This document shows, piece by piece, positions 12,226 through 22,923 of a stretch of 64,000 nucleotides of DNA. The translations under genes and the position numbers were made by a program. Every line of letters starts with the position of its first letter. Position 1 is the first letter of the stretch. The stretch comes from Uloborus plumipes. Its lineage: Eukaryota; Arthropoda; Arachnida; Araneae; Uloboridae. The notes below the pieces were generated by a model, which had not been told where the DNA came from, ran no database searches, and worked only from the letters and a program-made list of their open reading frames with translations. The stretch lies in the NCBI GenBank assembly GCA_038373865.1, contig JAXGGA010000019.1:62001-126000 (forward strand). Reading direction: 5' to 3'.

Positions 12226-12493
12226 CAGGGTTGCCAGAAGTAGTATTTTTGATTTTACGGTAGTATTTTTTCGGCCCAAATAAGGAGCGTAGTATTTTTC
12301 TGGCAACCCTGTTTCCAATATACTAATGACTTAATTAAAATATTTGGCGGATTTTTTTTTTTTTTTTTTTCATTTTCATAGATTTCGCATTTCATCAACA
12401 TTGATTTTGGCAACGTTTGGAAACAGTAGTATTTGTAAAATTTTTTTTAGAGGATGCATAGTATTTTTTTGTTCCAACTCTCTGGCAACCCTG
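12226..12493. mobile_element. 268-bp hAT-type MITE inside the Helitron
   Basis: Both ends read CAGGGTTGCCAGA (right end inverted as TCTGGCAACCCTG at 12481-12493). They are flanked by an exact 8-bp duplication tctttttc (12218-12225 and 12494-12501), the hAT signature. An internal TCTGGCAACCCTG copy at about 12299-12311 and three TAGTATTTTT words show internal repetition. No coding capacity. Confidence 0.85.
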
Positions 12494-12784
12494 TCTTTTT
12501 CCCGGAGAAGATGCTTTGGGCCCCTACTTGGCGCGTTTTCGAAAAGACAACTACGCAAAATAGCTAGGGTTACCACGCTTGGCGCGCCTATCGCCCATTT
12601 AGCGAAAAAAGGGTACCTAAAGTACAGATTAACCAAATATCATATCAATTGCGATATTGCATCGTTCTTTTTAAAGTGTTTCATTTCGGAAAATGTATTG
12701 TTTTGTTTTTTAAGCTAGTGAAAAAAACTTTCTTCTTTTAAACTTTGGTAAGATTTCTGTTGGTTTCTGTTATTAACAAAATTG

Positions 12785-13240
12785 TTCTTATTTTCTTTTT
12801 TGGCTTATTTTTGTGCATCTCCCTTGGAGTTGTATTCGAATGTTCCAAGGGGGTGTTTTACCCCATTTATGGGGTAAATCAATGCAAGGTGATATGAATT
12901 GGTTAACAAAAGTGATATGAATTGGCGCGACCACTTGGCGATATATCGCCAAGCTTGTGATCGCCAAGTATTTGACACCAATTTGGCGATTTTTTTTTTT
13001 TTATTTAGGTTCAATTTGGCGCTGTTGGCGATATTTTCCAAAAAATCCACTGAATGATGTTAAAATCGACAATATTTAGGAGATTAATCATTGTAAAACA
13101 TTTTTTTGCATTGTTTCGTAGCAAACTAGGGATACAAATGTTTGAATTGTTATCTTGCTCACTCCAAGCACTATTTTAGCTCTTAAGGCATCTACTAAGA
13201 AATTTACACGTAAAATTAAGTAGTGTGGGGTCCATATCAG
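12785..13240 (+). repeat. Segment shared between Helitron interior and 43136-43535
   Basis: This segment of the Helitron matches the reverse complement of 43136-43535. Shared features are GTGGGGTCCATATC at one end, the ATTGTTTCG(T/C)(A/G) phrase, several TTGGCGATAT words and a CACC-TTGGAG...TTCGAATG phrase at the other end. In the second location it is not bounded by Helitron ends. It is either captured DNA or an older repeat that predates both insertions. Confidence 0.75.
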
Positions 13241-13619
13241 ATCTTTATATCACTTTGAAGGAATTATAGTTGAATAAAACTAAAATAGAGCATTTTTCTG
13301 CTATATCAATTATTTTACAAATGAACTTTTAATTTTATACCACGGGCAAAGCCGTACGGGTACCGCTAGTAATAAATAAAATAAAACAAATGAATAAATA
13401 AACAAAAAATCGTCTACACAGTCAGTCATTTTTTTCTTAGCCTGCATTTCCGCCATGTTTGCGGAGTCGGAGTCGGAATCAGAGTCCTCACAGAAGGTTA
13501 TTCAGAAAAGTACTTTACAAACATTATTTATCAAAACCATTTTCTTACAAAGTTAGTTTGAAGGCAATCCGACTTTAAGTTCAGGATCAACGTTCAACTT
13601 AAATTCCCCGTAGGCTCTA

Positions 13620-14230
13620 ATGTTCATTTTTTTTCTAAATGGTTCAATATTGAACGAAAAATGGTTCAAATTAAAAAGCGAAATATGGGAATGAGCTGTA
13701 CTCTCCGAGATCTTTCCAACAAAAAAAAGTTTATTCCATTCGGATGGTTCACTCAGAAGTTATTAGGTGGGGAAAGGTTGCTTGAACGGTTCAATGTTGA
13801 ACGAAAAAATGTTCAAATTGAAAATTTAAATACGGTAATGAAGTATCCTTGCTGAGATCCTTCGAACAAAAAAAAGTTTATTTAAATCGGACTGTTTGCT
13901 CAAAAGTTATTAGGGGTGACAGCTTGCTTGAGCGGTTCAATGTTGAACCAAAAATTGTTCAAATCGGAAATGTAAATACGGGAATGAAGTATCTTTGATA
14001 AGACCTTTCGAACAAAAAAAAGTTTGTTCAAATCGGACTGTTCACTCAAAAGTTAGCATCGCGGGACAGGTTGTTTTAACGGTTCAAAGTTGAACCAAAA
14101 ATTGCTCAAATCGAAAAATCAAATATGGGAATGAGCTGTACTCGCCGAGATCTTTCCAACAAAAAAAAGTTTGTCCAAATCGGAATGTTCATTCAAAAGT
14201 TATTAGGTGGGGACAGACAGACCGAGCGAC
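13620..14230 (-). repeat. Tandem array, ~147-bp unit, four units
   Basis: The word TTATTAGG or a variant recurs at 13760, 13907, 14053 and 14200, spacings of 147, 146 and 147 bp. Each unit also contains GTTCAATGTTGAAC-like palindromic words, AAAAAAAAGTTT(A/G)TTC and GGTTCA. The plus-strand counterpart array is at 44481-45070. Confidence 0.85.
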
Positions 14231-14435
14231 CGACCGACCGACCGACACACAAATTCCCCATCTCAATACCTTACTTTCAAATTTTTAATATTTCGATATT
14301 CATTTTACCTTTTTATTTTTTTAACTTGGCGATATTTTTTGGACTTGGCGATATTTTTTAGATGCATTAAGCTACTTTTAATACTTTTTTCGTCTTTCTT
14401 TTATTTTTAACGGGAAAGTAGGCTAAAAAGTAAAA

Positions 14436-15851
14436 ACCATTATAAAAAAAGTATTTATATATCCATTTATTTGGAGGGGGCCAAAATAGCCTTTTGCGCA
14501 CAAAACCATTTTAACTTTACAACTAGGGATAGCTGTTAGATTATACATTACTTAAAAAGAATAATGGAGCAGAAGAAAATATGCCGGATGATATGCTGGA
14601 TGCATGAGTTATGGATGAGTTTCAGATAATTATCTAAAATTCACGTAGACAATTAGGTTTGAAGTTAAGTTATATTGGAGACGTTGTATGAATGAATAAA
14701 TGCAAAATTTACTTCTAATACTGTGTAATTAATTCCAAAAAGTGAAAATAAAAAAATTATATATGGAAATGGATTTTAGTGTATTACTCAATGTAGTTCT
14801 CTACAGATTATTAAAAAAATTCAGATAAATTTTATAAATACATCCTAAGAACTCAATCTAGACTAGACACACCTAGATATCTGCAGTTACATGTGTACAT
14901 TTACATGGTTTATATTATCGAGTTACACTTAAACCTCTTCCCTGTTTTGCCCGTACGCCATGTGGCCATGGTTTTTGGGCCTTGACTGATTGGCCTGTGC
15001 GTCGTACAGGCAGTCTGATTTATATTTCGCTTTCAGTTTTGCCTGTATCTTTTCTACTTTTAGTAACAAATTATTTATATATGTGGACATAGTTGTTCAA
15101 TAAATGATATTTTGGAAACTATAGTGTTTTCTATTCTGAATGGTTCAAAAAAGTGAGAGTAAATGCAAAATGAGAAAAAAAAAACTGCAATAAAAAAACT
15201 GTGGCATGTTTTGGAACGAATTCTGGAAATAAATGAAACTGTTAAAGGGGGAAGCCAATCCCACCCCCTCTTTTTGAATGAATTTATTTCCAAAAATTTT
15301 TTTCAAATGAACATTTTCAGAACAAAAAAACGTTGCCTATCACAAACACAAAAAAAGAAAAAAACGCAATACTTTAAAGCATAACTATATTAGCCGTGTA
15401 AATTTAACATATTAAGATTTTCATAATTATTGAATGAAATACAAGAGCGGAAGAAGCTTTTTTTTTTTTTAAGAAGATATGTTAATCTTAGAAGCAGAAA
15501 ATATCAGAATCAGCAATGATTGACAAACCTAATACATTCAAAAAGCAATAACCTAATTTGATACTCTTTCAGATGCTGAAACTGAATTACTAGCTCAGAA
15601 GTTGTTACAAATTTGCTAAGGTACGTTCTGACCTCAAATATAAGAGAAATATTCAGCCCAAGTAGCCTAGGGAACGATTCTTCATAACTTATTTGCAGTA
15701 AGAAGTTTGGTTTAAGCAAAATACTTCCATATTATAGAGAGATGAATTGATAGCATGCCTGTAGGTTAAGAACAATATGTAACGATACGAAAGCTCTTTT
15801 CCCTGCTTATTATATCTGTTGCAGATAATCATCTATTATTTTTGTCTTTAA
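14436..15851. other. AT-rich intergenic, nothing recognised
   Basis: AT-rich DNA with overlapping short frames on both strands near 15075-15384 that look like chance. No repeat ends were recognised. Confidence 0.55.
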
Positions 15852-15855
15852 TTAA

Positions 15856-16372
15856 CCCATTTATGCTCAAGTTTTTTTTAACAATTTATTTCAAGTTTAA
15901 TCTGCTTAAAACTCTTACTTAGAATAGTTTACATACATTTTAGGCTTAAAATAGTTCGCCGTTGCCATATTTATTAAGTTATTTAACGTCCTGTTTAAGA
16001 GATATTTTGCAGATATGTGAGCAAAATACGACCTTACGTAATTTTGCAAAGTAACATTACAAAAGGCATCTGCGATCAATTTTAAGCAAATCATTTTAAA
16101 ATAGTTTAATTTTATGAAAAATAAGTTTACATAAAAAAAAAAACTTACTTTCTGCGTCTATCCATGCTGGATCGTTGCTTGACTGATTTGTCTGAAAATA
16201 GCTGTCAATAAATAAATTCTGATGTCCAAATTGTTTTTTTAACTGGTTTTCTCACGAAGAGGGACTGTTTAACTTGTGAAAAACAGCTTTAGTAAAATGA
16301 TATATCCATTACAGATTTTTGTATGCAGTAACTAACAAGCGTCCCGTTTTTAGGCAACTGTTCATAAATGGG
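15856..16372. mobile_element. 517-bp piggyBac-type MITE
   Basis: TTAA is present on both sides (15852-15855, 16373-16376). Termini are CCCATTTATG and its exact inverse CATAAATGGG. TTAA targets with CCC...GGG ends are characteristic of piggyBac elements. A homologous copy in opposite orientation at 60001-60719 matches along most of its length once its nested insert is removed. There is no transposase. Confidence 0.85.
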
Positions 16373-16376
16373 TTAA

Positions 16377-17470
16377 ATTTAAAGCTGCTTTATTGCTAGT
16401 TAATTGCCATGTGAATCTTTTCGGTAACGAGAAGGACAACTGAATAGCATCTAATAAATTTACCTACATAGATTTTTTTCTCAAATGAAAAATATAAATA
16501 GGAAAGTTTGACTGGTGCCCCACTCACGATTGGCCACTAATAATCCGGGACAGTACTTCTTCAATACGACAGAAAATCCAAAACTTGTCTTTCACGCCAT
16601 GCCAGCAGCCACCTAAAATATCTTTCTTTTTCTCAGGGTATCAAATCCTACCCTCCTTGTTCAAAATGTCAGCTTCCGGTTTCAGCTGAACATATTTTAA
16701 ACTGAATGAGACTCCTTTGGGAAGAAATCTAAGCTTCTCCTCTCCTTTATTCCGACTTTTTATTCGTCAACAGATTTATTGAGTTGATTTGTCGCCGTCA
16801 GAACATTAGAGAGAAGAGACAAACTTCAACAACAACAATATTAGGCTGAAATGATTAATCAATAAAATATGTTTCAGTGCCCCTCTTCTCATGCTATTCT
16901 TTTAATGTGCTATACATATATTTTTTCGCACAAATACACAATGGAGAAAGAAAGAAGTAATTAAATTATAATTAAAAAACAGCACATGGTTAATAGCGTC
17001 AACATAATGTCCGCTAAAATGGAAATAGTACACCACACAACTAATCATATTTTGTCACACAAAAAAAAAGTTTTGTCTACATTCCATCACTCATTGCCAT
17101 TGTCCTATCATTATATTATTTTATACCGTCATCACTTCTCAAAGGAGTACTATTTTCAAAAGCTAAAACTGCAGAGATGTATTTTTTTTTTTTTTAATTT
17201 CACGAACTAATTTGATAAAACATAGCTGAAAATGCAAACTTTTTTTAATCTTGAACGATTCCAACAGCGTATTGTCTCTGAACTACATTAGAGGAAGTAA
17301 AGTATTTGCGCAAAATTTTTAAAATGAAAGGAAAGTTTAGCGGTTCATGAGAAAATTCCAAAAAGTAAATTTTAATTCATTCATTTTTTTAATGTTCAGT
17401 TAGCTTTTAAGTGTTTGCATTTGCAATCAAGAAACTACGTTAAGCATTTTTAGAATAGCAAGATGATATA
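16377..17470. other. Intergenic, nothing recognised
   Basis: Slightly less AT-rich around 16500-16800 but without a coding signature or repeat ends that I recognise. Confidence 0.5.
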
Positions 17471-18063
17471 TCTTCTATATATATAAAAGAAAGTCGTGTT
17501 AGTTACACTACTTATAACTCAAGAAAAGCTGTACCGATATGGCTAAAAATTGGTGGGTAGGTAGCTTAGAGCCAGGAGACGGACATAGGCTATTATAGTT
17601 TATGTGTGTCAATTACATAAATAGAAAAATTGTCTTTTTGACTAAGCCTTTTTTGACACCTTCATGGCTGAGCGACATAAAGCACACGTTCTGGCAGCTT
17701 CCGATGCGCAGCAAACAGGTTGTAAGTTAGCGGTGCGTTGAGTGTTATTTGACTTTTTCATGAAATCTATATATATAAAAGAAAGTCGTGTTAGTTACAC
17801 TACTTATAACTCAAGAACGGCTGTACCGATATGGCTAAAAATTGGTGGGTAGGTAGCTTAGAGCCAGGAGACGGACATAAGCTATAATTTATGTGTGTCA
17901 ATTACATACATAGAAAAACTGTGTTTTTGACTAAGCCTTTTTTGACACCTTCATGGCTGAACGATATTAAAGCACACGTTCTGGCAGCTTCCGGTGTGCA
18001 GCAAACAGGTTGTAAGTTAGCGGTGCGTTGAGTGTTATTTGACTTTTTCGTGAAATCTATATA

Positions 18064-19484
18064 CACTGCTCTACATTGAAAGTGCAACACCAAGAAGGAG
18101 TGGTCAGAAATTCATGCAAATTTTACCGTAGACGCACGTCACTGAGTTATGCAAATGATATGAAATGCGCAGCTCTCCGACGCACGTGAAGTAAGGTATA
18201 AGAGAATGAAGTTGAAAAGTGGGCTATGTTCATGTTGGTTTTTCTGCCAGACTAATTATCGGAGAAATTTGGTTTTTGTCTCGAAGGATACGTGTGATAG
18301 AAGGAAATGCCACGCCGTCCTCAACGAAGACACTTCCAGCATATAGACGACTTTAGAAGGGGTATGGTGATCGGACTGAGAAGGGGAGGTTAGTCCATAC
18401 GTCAAATTGCAGCTGATACCCACATGGATGCAAGCACTGTGCATCGGCTGTGTCGGAGATGGTTGGAAAGAGGAAATGTAGCCACATTGAGGGGTGCAGG
18501 TGTAGCCAGAGTGACGTCAGACCTCTTGGATCGACGGATTCACCTACAAGCTATGGCGGACCCGCAAGTCACTTGTACGTCGATTCTGCAGCACGTGCAA
18601 GGTACCCTGGATGTTCCTGTGTCGACCAGAACCATTTCCCGTCGACTGGTTGCACGTGGCTTGTAATCACGGCGCCCGCTAAGAAGACTGCCATTGACCT
18701 GACAGCACAGACTCCAACGTTTGGAATGGTCCCGGACCAGAGCGACGTGGATGGCAGAATGGCAAACCGTAGTGTTCTCAGATGAATCCCGCTTCTGTTT
18801 GTCAAGCGATAGTCATCGCATACGTGTGTGGCGTCGACGTAGAGAAAGATCGAATCCGGCAGTAACTGTGGAACGCCCCACAGCGCGACAACGTGGCATA
18901 ATGGTTTGGGGCGCTATTGCATACAATTCGGTATCACCTCTAGTTCGTATTCGGGGTACTATGACGGCCCAACGATATGTAGATAATGTACTGCGGCCGG
19001 TGGCAATCCCCTACCTTCAGGGTCTGCCAAATGCAATTTTTCAACAGGATAACGCCCGGCCTCACAGTGCTCGAATCAGCCAACATGGTCTACGAGGTGT
19101 ACAGATGCTTTCCTGGCCACCATACTCTCCTGACTTGTCACCAATCGAACATGTGTGGGACGTGATTCGACGCCGTTTGCAGAACCTGTCACAGCCTCGT
19201 TCAGAGGACGAACTGTGGCAAATGGTTGAAAGGGAATGGAGTGCCATCCCTCAGGACACCATCCGCAGGCTTATTGACTCCATGCCTAGACGTATTTCTT
19301 CGTGCATCGCTGTCCGCGGTGGTCCTACTTCTTACTGAGCCGACGCCGTCCTCGCTCTAAATTTTGCTTATTTATTTTGAAATAAATATCACTTATTGTT
19401 CCATGCTGTCTCTGTCTTCTTACCAAATTTCATCAATTTCTGACCACTCCTTCTTGGTGTTGCATTTTTCAATGTCGAGCAGTG
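18064..19484 (+). mobile_element. Complete-length Tc1-like transposon, 1421 bp
   Basis: It is flanked by TA at 18062-18063 and 19485-19486. TIRs of roughly 50 bp begin CACTGCTC(T/G)ACATTGAAA and include the word GTGCAACACCAAGAAGGAGT. It interrupts the TCTATATATATA start of the third Helitron 5' repeat, so it inserted after the array formed. The single gene inside is a pseudogene (18307-19338). Confidence 0.95.
18307..19338 (+). pseudogene. Tc1-like transposase, three in-frame stops
   Basis: A full-length frame of 343 codons from ATG 18307 to TGA 19336-19338 is collinear with Tc1-like transposases. An N-terminal helix-turn-helix (GMVIGLRR...IRQIAADTHMDASTVHRL) and a second helix-turn-helix precede the DDE domain: FSDESRF, QQDNARPH, SPDLSPIEHVWD. 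I count 32 residues between the second D and the E. Stops are TAG 18391, TAA 18664 and TGA 18700. All three can be explained by single transitions (for example TGG to TAG, CAA to TAA, CGA to TGA). No frameshift is needed. Product would be non-functional. Confidence 0.92.
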
Positions 19485-20331
19485 TATATAAAAGAAAGTC
19501 GTGTTAGTTACACTACTTATAACTCAAGAACGGCTGTACCGATATAGCTAAAAATTGGTGGGTAGGTAGCTTAGAGCCAGGAGACGGACATAGGCTATAA
19601 TTTATGTGTGTCAGTTACATAAATAGAAAAACTGTCTTATTGACTAAGCCTTTTTACTAAGCCTTTTTTGACACCTCCATGGTTGAGCGACATAAAGCAC
19701 ACGTTCTGGCAGCTTGCGGTGCGCAGCAAACAGGTTGTAAGTTAGCGGTGCGTTGATTGTTATTTGACTTTTTTGTGAAGTAAATTATAAACAAACGCAT
19801 TATTTCCTTTAAAATTATATGTGATAAGCTGTCAGAAACGATTGTCACTTAAGAGTTTTTACGCCTCTGAGGCTGAGAGGTAGAAAGCGCTTGGTGGGAT
19901 AGCTCCTGCACTGCAGTTAAAGAGGTTGTTCTTCTCACTACTATTTTATCTTCTATATAATATAAAAGAAAGTCGTGTTAGTTACACTACTTATAACTCA
20001 AGAACGGCTGTACCGATATAGCTAAAAATTGGTGGGTAGGAAGCTTAGAGCCAGGAGACGGACATAGGCTATAATTTATGTGTGTCAGTTACATAAATAG
20101 AAAAACTGTCTTATTGACTAAGCCTTTTTACTAAGCCTTTTTTGACACCTCCATGGTTGAGCGACATAAAGCACACGTTCTGGCAGCTTCCGGTGCGCAG
20201 CAAACAGGTTGTAAGTTAGCGGTGCGTTGAGTGTTATTTGACTTTTTCGTGAAATAAATTATAAACAAACGCGTTGCTTCCCTTGAAATTTATATGTGAT
20301 CAGCTGTCGGAAACGATTGCTCAATCCTAGG

Positions 20332-20583
20332 ATCCCGATGATCCCAACCGATATGAAGTTTGAATTTAAAAGACTTCAATTTCCGATCCGTCTTGCATTT
20401 GTCATGACCTTTAACAAATCATAAGGCCAATCCTTAAAAGTTTGTGGTTTGAATCTAGAACATCACTGTTTTTTCCATGGTCAATTATATGTGGCATGTT
20501 TACGGTTCGGAAGACCATCTGCGTTGTTTCTTTTTGCGCCTGATAATAAAACAAAAAATGTTGTGCATCAGAAGGTACTTTAG
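20332..20583 (+). pseudogene. Helitron helicase C-terminal remnant
   Basis: An 84-codon frame from ATC 20332 to TAG 20581 has the last conserved helicase blocks of Helitron Rep/helicase proteins: IPTDMKFEFKRLQFPIR, then the motif VI region FVMTFNKS-GQSL (family form is A(F)AMTINKSQGQ), then HGQLYVAC-RFGRP and KTKNVVHQKVL. The conserved Q of KSQGQ is a TAA stop, one transition from CAA. All upstream Rep and helicase sequence is missing. This confirms the surrounding element as a Helitron. Confidence 0.85.
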
Positions 20584-20748
20584 TGAAGAGCAACCTATGT
20601 ACTAAAATACAGAAACAATAATGAATGATTAATGTAGGTACTTATTTTTTTTTTTTTTGTATTTTCTAATAATAAAAAAGTTAATAAATTCAAAAATTTT
20701 CTTATTTATTGCCTTTAAGGCGGAACAGAGTTCGCCGGGTCAGCTAGT

Positions 20749-21529
20749 AATCAATAAACTTAATTTGTGTATTTCTGTTTTAAGTGATACGTTGAAAGTT
20801 AATGGTTTTATTTAATAATTTAGGTTGATTCCATGAAGTTGAAAGTAATTAAAAATACTTTCTACGCTTTCAGTTAAATCAAATCTTATACTTTTTTCAG
20901 TTATAATTGCTGCAATTCTTTGAAAGCATGTTTGTTTTAACGTCGGAAAAGTGTTAAAAATAAGTTTCTCGATACAGTACACTCCCGATTGTCAGCGGAA
21001 TTGGGTAAAATGGGTATCGCGGATAACGAAAATCGATTTTATTTTATGATTGAAGAGTCAAGTGAATAAAGGTGGTATGAGACATTTATTTTTAATTTCT
21101 AGAAAAAGCTTCCAAAATAATGTTGTGTTATTTTTTTAATGGATTTTTCTCAACGGGTAAAACGGGGTCATATTCTTAGTTACCAACCATTTCTGTGACT
21201 TAGGGGACATAATACCATGAGTACCAGGGGACCGAGCCCGCTCGGTAAAGAAAAAAAAAAGGTTTGTAAACTTGTGTTTTTTGCTAAAATGCGAAGTACT
21301 TGTTTAGATTGCGAAGTACTTGTTGCAATTACGCATTTAAAACAGCCGTAATTTGTTTTAAAAACACAACCTTATTTAATCCATGCTCACCATAAAATCA
21401 CACGCAATTTCGTTTAATTTGACGCCGAAGAAGCGGAAGGTGTGGATGAGAATGGATGCATAGTCCCTGTTCTCCAGTACGCATTTTGTTCCAGTTTTGA
21501 CTTTCATTTTACTTTCACACTTCAAGGTT
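20749..21529. other. Intergenic; possible truncated Tigger-type end
   Basis: At 20973-20993 TA is followed by CAGTACACTCCCGATTGTC, which resembles pogo/Tigger termini, but I could not find a matching right end. A small hairpin ACCGAG-CCCG-CTCGGT lies near 21231-21246. No gene is visible. Confidence 0.4.
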
Positions 21530-21818
21530 CCCCCGTACATACCACAACTCGTGGTTTAACCGGGATGGGGCCCTGAAGAGCGCTTTGCTCATTTTTGAAC
21601 CAGGCTCTAGGGCCGAGCAAACCCTTGGCCCAGCATCCCCCAGAGGTATCGTTTCACTTGGAGGATTTTATGACCACGAACATTTTTAACGTCCCTCAGC
21701 CATCATTAATGAAGACGGTGGATCTTTTATCGGCTGGTCTTCCTCTATATGATCGGCCTGGGACCCTCCGGTTACGAGTTCGACGACTAACCGATAGGAC
21801 TACCGCGGCCCACACCCA
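21530..21818 (-). mobile_element. Probable tRNA-derived SINE
   Basis: On the minus strand from about 21818, GGGCCGCGGTAGTCCTATCG resembles a tRNA 5' part with box A. CTCGTAACCGGAGGGTCCCA, then GGCCGATC, resembles the anticodon/T arm with a degenerate box B (family form GGTTCGATCC). A GC-richer non-tRNA body follows, unlike the AT-rich surroundings. The 3' boundary is uncertain and no tail was identified. A 76-codon plus-strand frame here is a shadow. Confidence 0.5.
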
Positions 21819-21854
21819 ATTCTAACTTTATTTTGATTGATCTTCTTTAAATTT

Positions 21855-22892
21855 CAAAAACAATAATAACTCTAACGTGTTGCCAAAACTCATTTGAAAA
21901 ATACCATAAAAATTTAAATTTAGGCTGATGTGATTAAATATGAAATCCATTGTTATAATAAAACGTGGTTACTGTGAACAGTAACCATAAGAGTAATCAT
22001 AAAGAAAATAGCGAAAGAAAGCTCGTCAAACTTTTAATAAAGGCACAAAAAACGCGTTTTTACAGAAAAAACGCTGATGTAGATGAACTCAAAAACCAAA
22101 ACTTTATCTAAATACAAAATTTTATCAAAATCGTTAGAGCTGTTTTCGAGATCCGAAATATATATATACCAGAATTGCTCGTCTAAATATATTAGATAGA
22201 TGTTATTTTGTTTCGAAACTTAATATTTTAAGAAAATTGAATTTCATATTTATTGATTTTTTACCTGAAATATCTTACATTATATAAACACTCTTGAGGA
22301 GAAAAAAAAGTATTTTAAAACGAACTATCACACTTTTATACTCAATTTTGAAATCGTACTTGAAAAGTAAAAAGTAATCTGATTTTTATATAATGTAAGT
22401 TACCATAAAATTGAACAGATGTCGGTGGACAATCATCACTGCTTTTATTCCATGGCTTTTGAATAAATGAAACAGCCTGTATAAGACACTTATCTAGTGA
22501 AGCCTTGCTTTAACGTTTCAACAACAATAACAATTTAACGTTGCCAAATACCATAAAATTTAAACTCGCGCTGATGTGATTAAATATGAAATCGATTGTT
22601 ATAATTAAACGTCGTTGCTAAGAAACAGTAACAATGAAAGTAATCATAAAGAAAATGGTGAAATAAAAGCTTCTCAAACTTTCAATGAAGGCACAAAAAA
22701 AAACGGGTTTTTTGTGAAAACTCGCGTTTTTACAGAAAAAACGCCGACGTAGATGAACTCAGAAACCAAAACTCTATCTAAATACAAACTTTTTTCGAAA
22801 TCGTTAGAGCCGTTTTCGAGATCCGAAAAATAAGTAAATAAATAAATAAATAAATATATCTAATATCTTTAAACGAGCAATTCTTGTATATA
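21855..22892. repeat. Two tandem copies of a dispersed repeat
   Basis: 21855-22195 and 22518-22892 share the order GCTGATGTGATTAAATATGA, GTAATCATAAAGAAAAT, GGCACAAAAAA, AAAACGC(T/C)G(A/C)(T/C)GTAGATGAA, ATCGTTAGAGC(T/C)GTTTTCGAG and a terminal word resembling TATATCTAATATCTTTAAAC with ACGAGCAATTCTTG. In the first copy the terminal word is in the opposite sense. On the minus strand the ends resemble a Helitron 5' terminus (A|TCTAAT...), but no 3' end was found, so I leave the class open. Confidence 0.7.
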
Positions 22893-22923
22893 CACTGAAG
22901 TGACAAAAGTCATGGGATACCTC

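Larger units (their letters stand above)
11691..13369 (+). mobile_element. Non-autonomous Helitron inserted in the composite repeat
   Basis: The 3' end has GGGCAAAGCCGTACGGGTACC followed by GCTAG at 13365-13369 and host T. The 5' end lies in TCTTCTTTACTAATAATAAA (from about 11691), followed by the conserved stretch GTTACGCGCGTAGCGCCAAA and a CTTT microsatellite. The element sits in the (TAA)n tract of the composite repeat. The uninterrupted tract is seen at 45340-45360 and 46460-46500, which supports both ends. There is no helicase frame. It carries a hAT MITE and a 450-bp segment also found at 43136-43535. Confidence 0.82.
11181..14435 (-). repeat. Composite dispersed repeat, minus orientation, split by a Helitron
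   Basis: 11181-11690 and 13371-14435 together are the reverse complement of 44210-45850. Shared landmarks are AGCCTACTTTCCCGT at both ends (11209; 14410-14424 inverted), a run of 147-bp tandem units, the word GGAGTCGGAGTCGGAATC, the phrase GGCGGAAATGCAGGCT in the other sense, and a (TAA)n tract. Homology continues past the AGCCTACTTTCCCGT inverted ends, so those are internal landmarks and not the element termini. Frames such as the one at 14125 recur only because the repeat recurs; I do not treat them as genes. Confidence 0.8.
17474..20260 (+). repeat. Four tandem copies of the Helitron 5' terminus
   Basis: Units start at 17474, 17766, 18056 (continued after the Tc1 insert at 19485) and 19952. 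The first two repeat at 292 and 290 bp. Each contains GAAAGTCGTGTTAGTTACAC, the phrase GGTGGGTAGGTAGCTTAGAG (or a variant), and a 25-codon frame starting ATG(G)(C/T)TGAGCGACAT that may be the relic of the protein N-terminus. Units 3 and 4 extend further, to AAACGATTG, before diverging. Confidence 0.9.
17471..20747 (+). mobile_element. Helitron with four tandem 5' ends and a decayed helicase tail
   Basis: The 5' end begins A|TCTTCTATATATATAAAAG (17470/17471) with the conserved Helitron word GAAAGTCGTGTTAGTTACAC. The 3' end has GGCGGAACAGAGTTCGCC, an imperfect hairpin, then GGGTCAGCTAG ending at 20747 and host T. Between them lie four copies of the 5' terminal region, a Tc1-like insertion (18064-19484) and an 84-codon helicase remnant (20332-20583). 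Without the Tc1 insert the structure is about 1.86 kb, far short of an autonomous Helitron, so it is a deletion derivative. Confidence 0.88.

Noticed and set aside
13620..14230. Regularly spaced repeats that might suggest a CRISPR-like array
   Set aside because: The units are 147-bp tandem repeats without distinct spacers, in a eukaryotic repeat; not CRISPR.
14125..14361. Recurring frame starting MGMSCTRRDLSNKKKF, also at 13661 and 44259 (minus)
   Set aside because: It recurs because the 147-bp tandem unit recurs; frames end in low-complexity or microsatellite sequence and show no domain.
11209..14424. AGCCTACTTTCCCGT inverted ends as true transposon termini
   Set aside because: Homology between the two copies continues outside these words (CGTTTAGTTCTTGACAGAAC on one side), so they are internal landmarks.
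20973..21180. Possible Tigger-type left end CAGTACACTCCCGATTGTC after TA
   Set aside because: No inverted right end could be found within the window, so no element is called.
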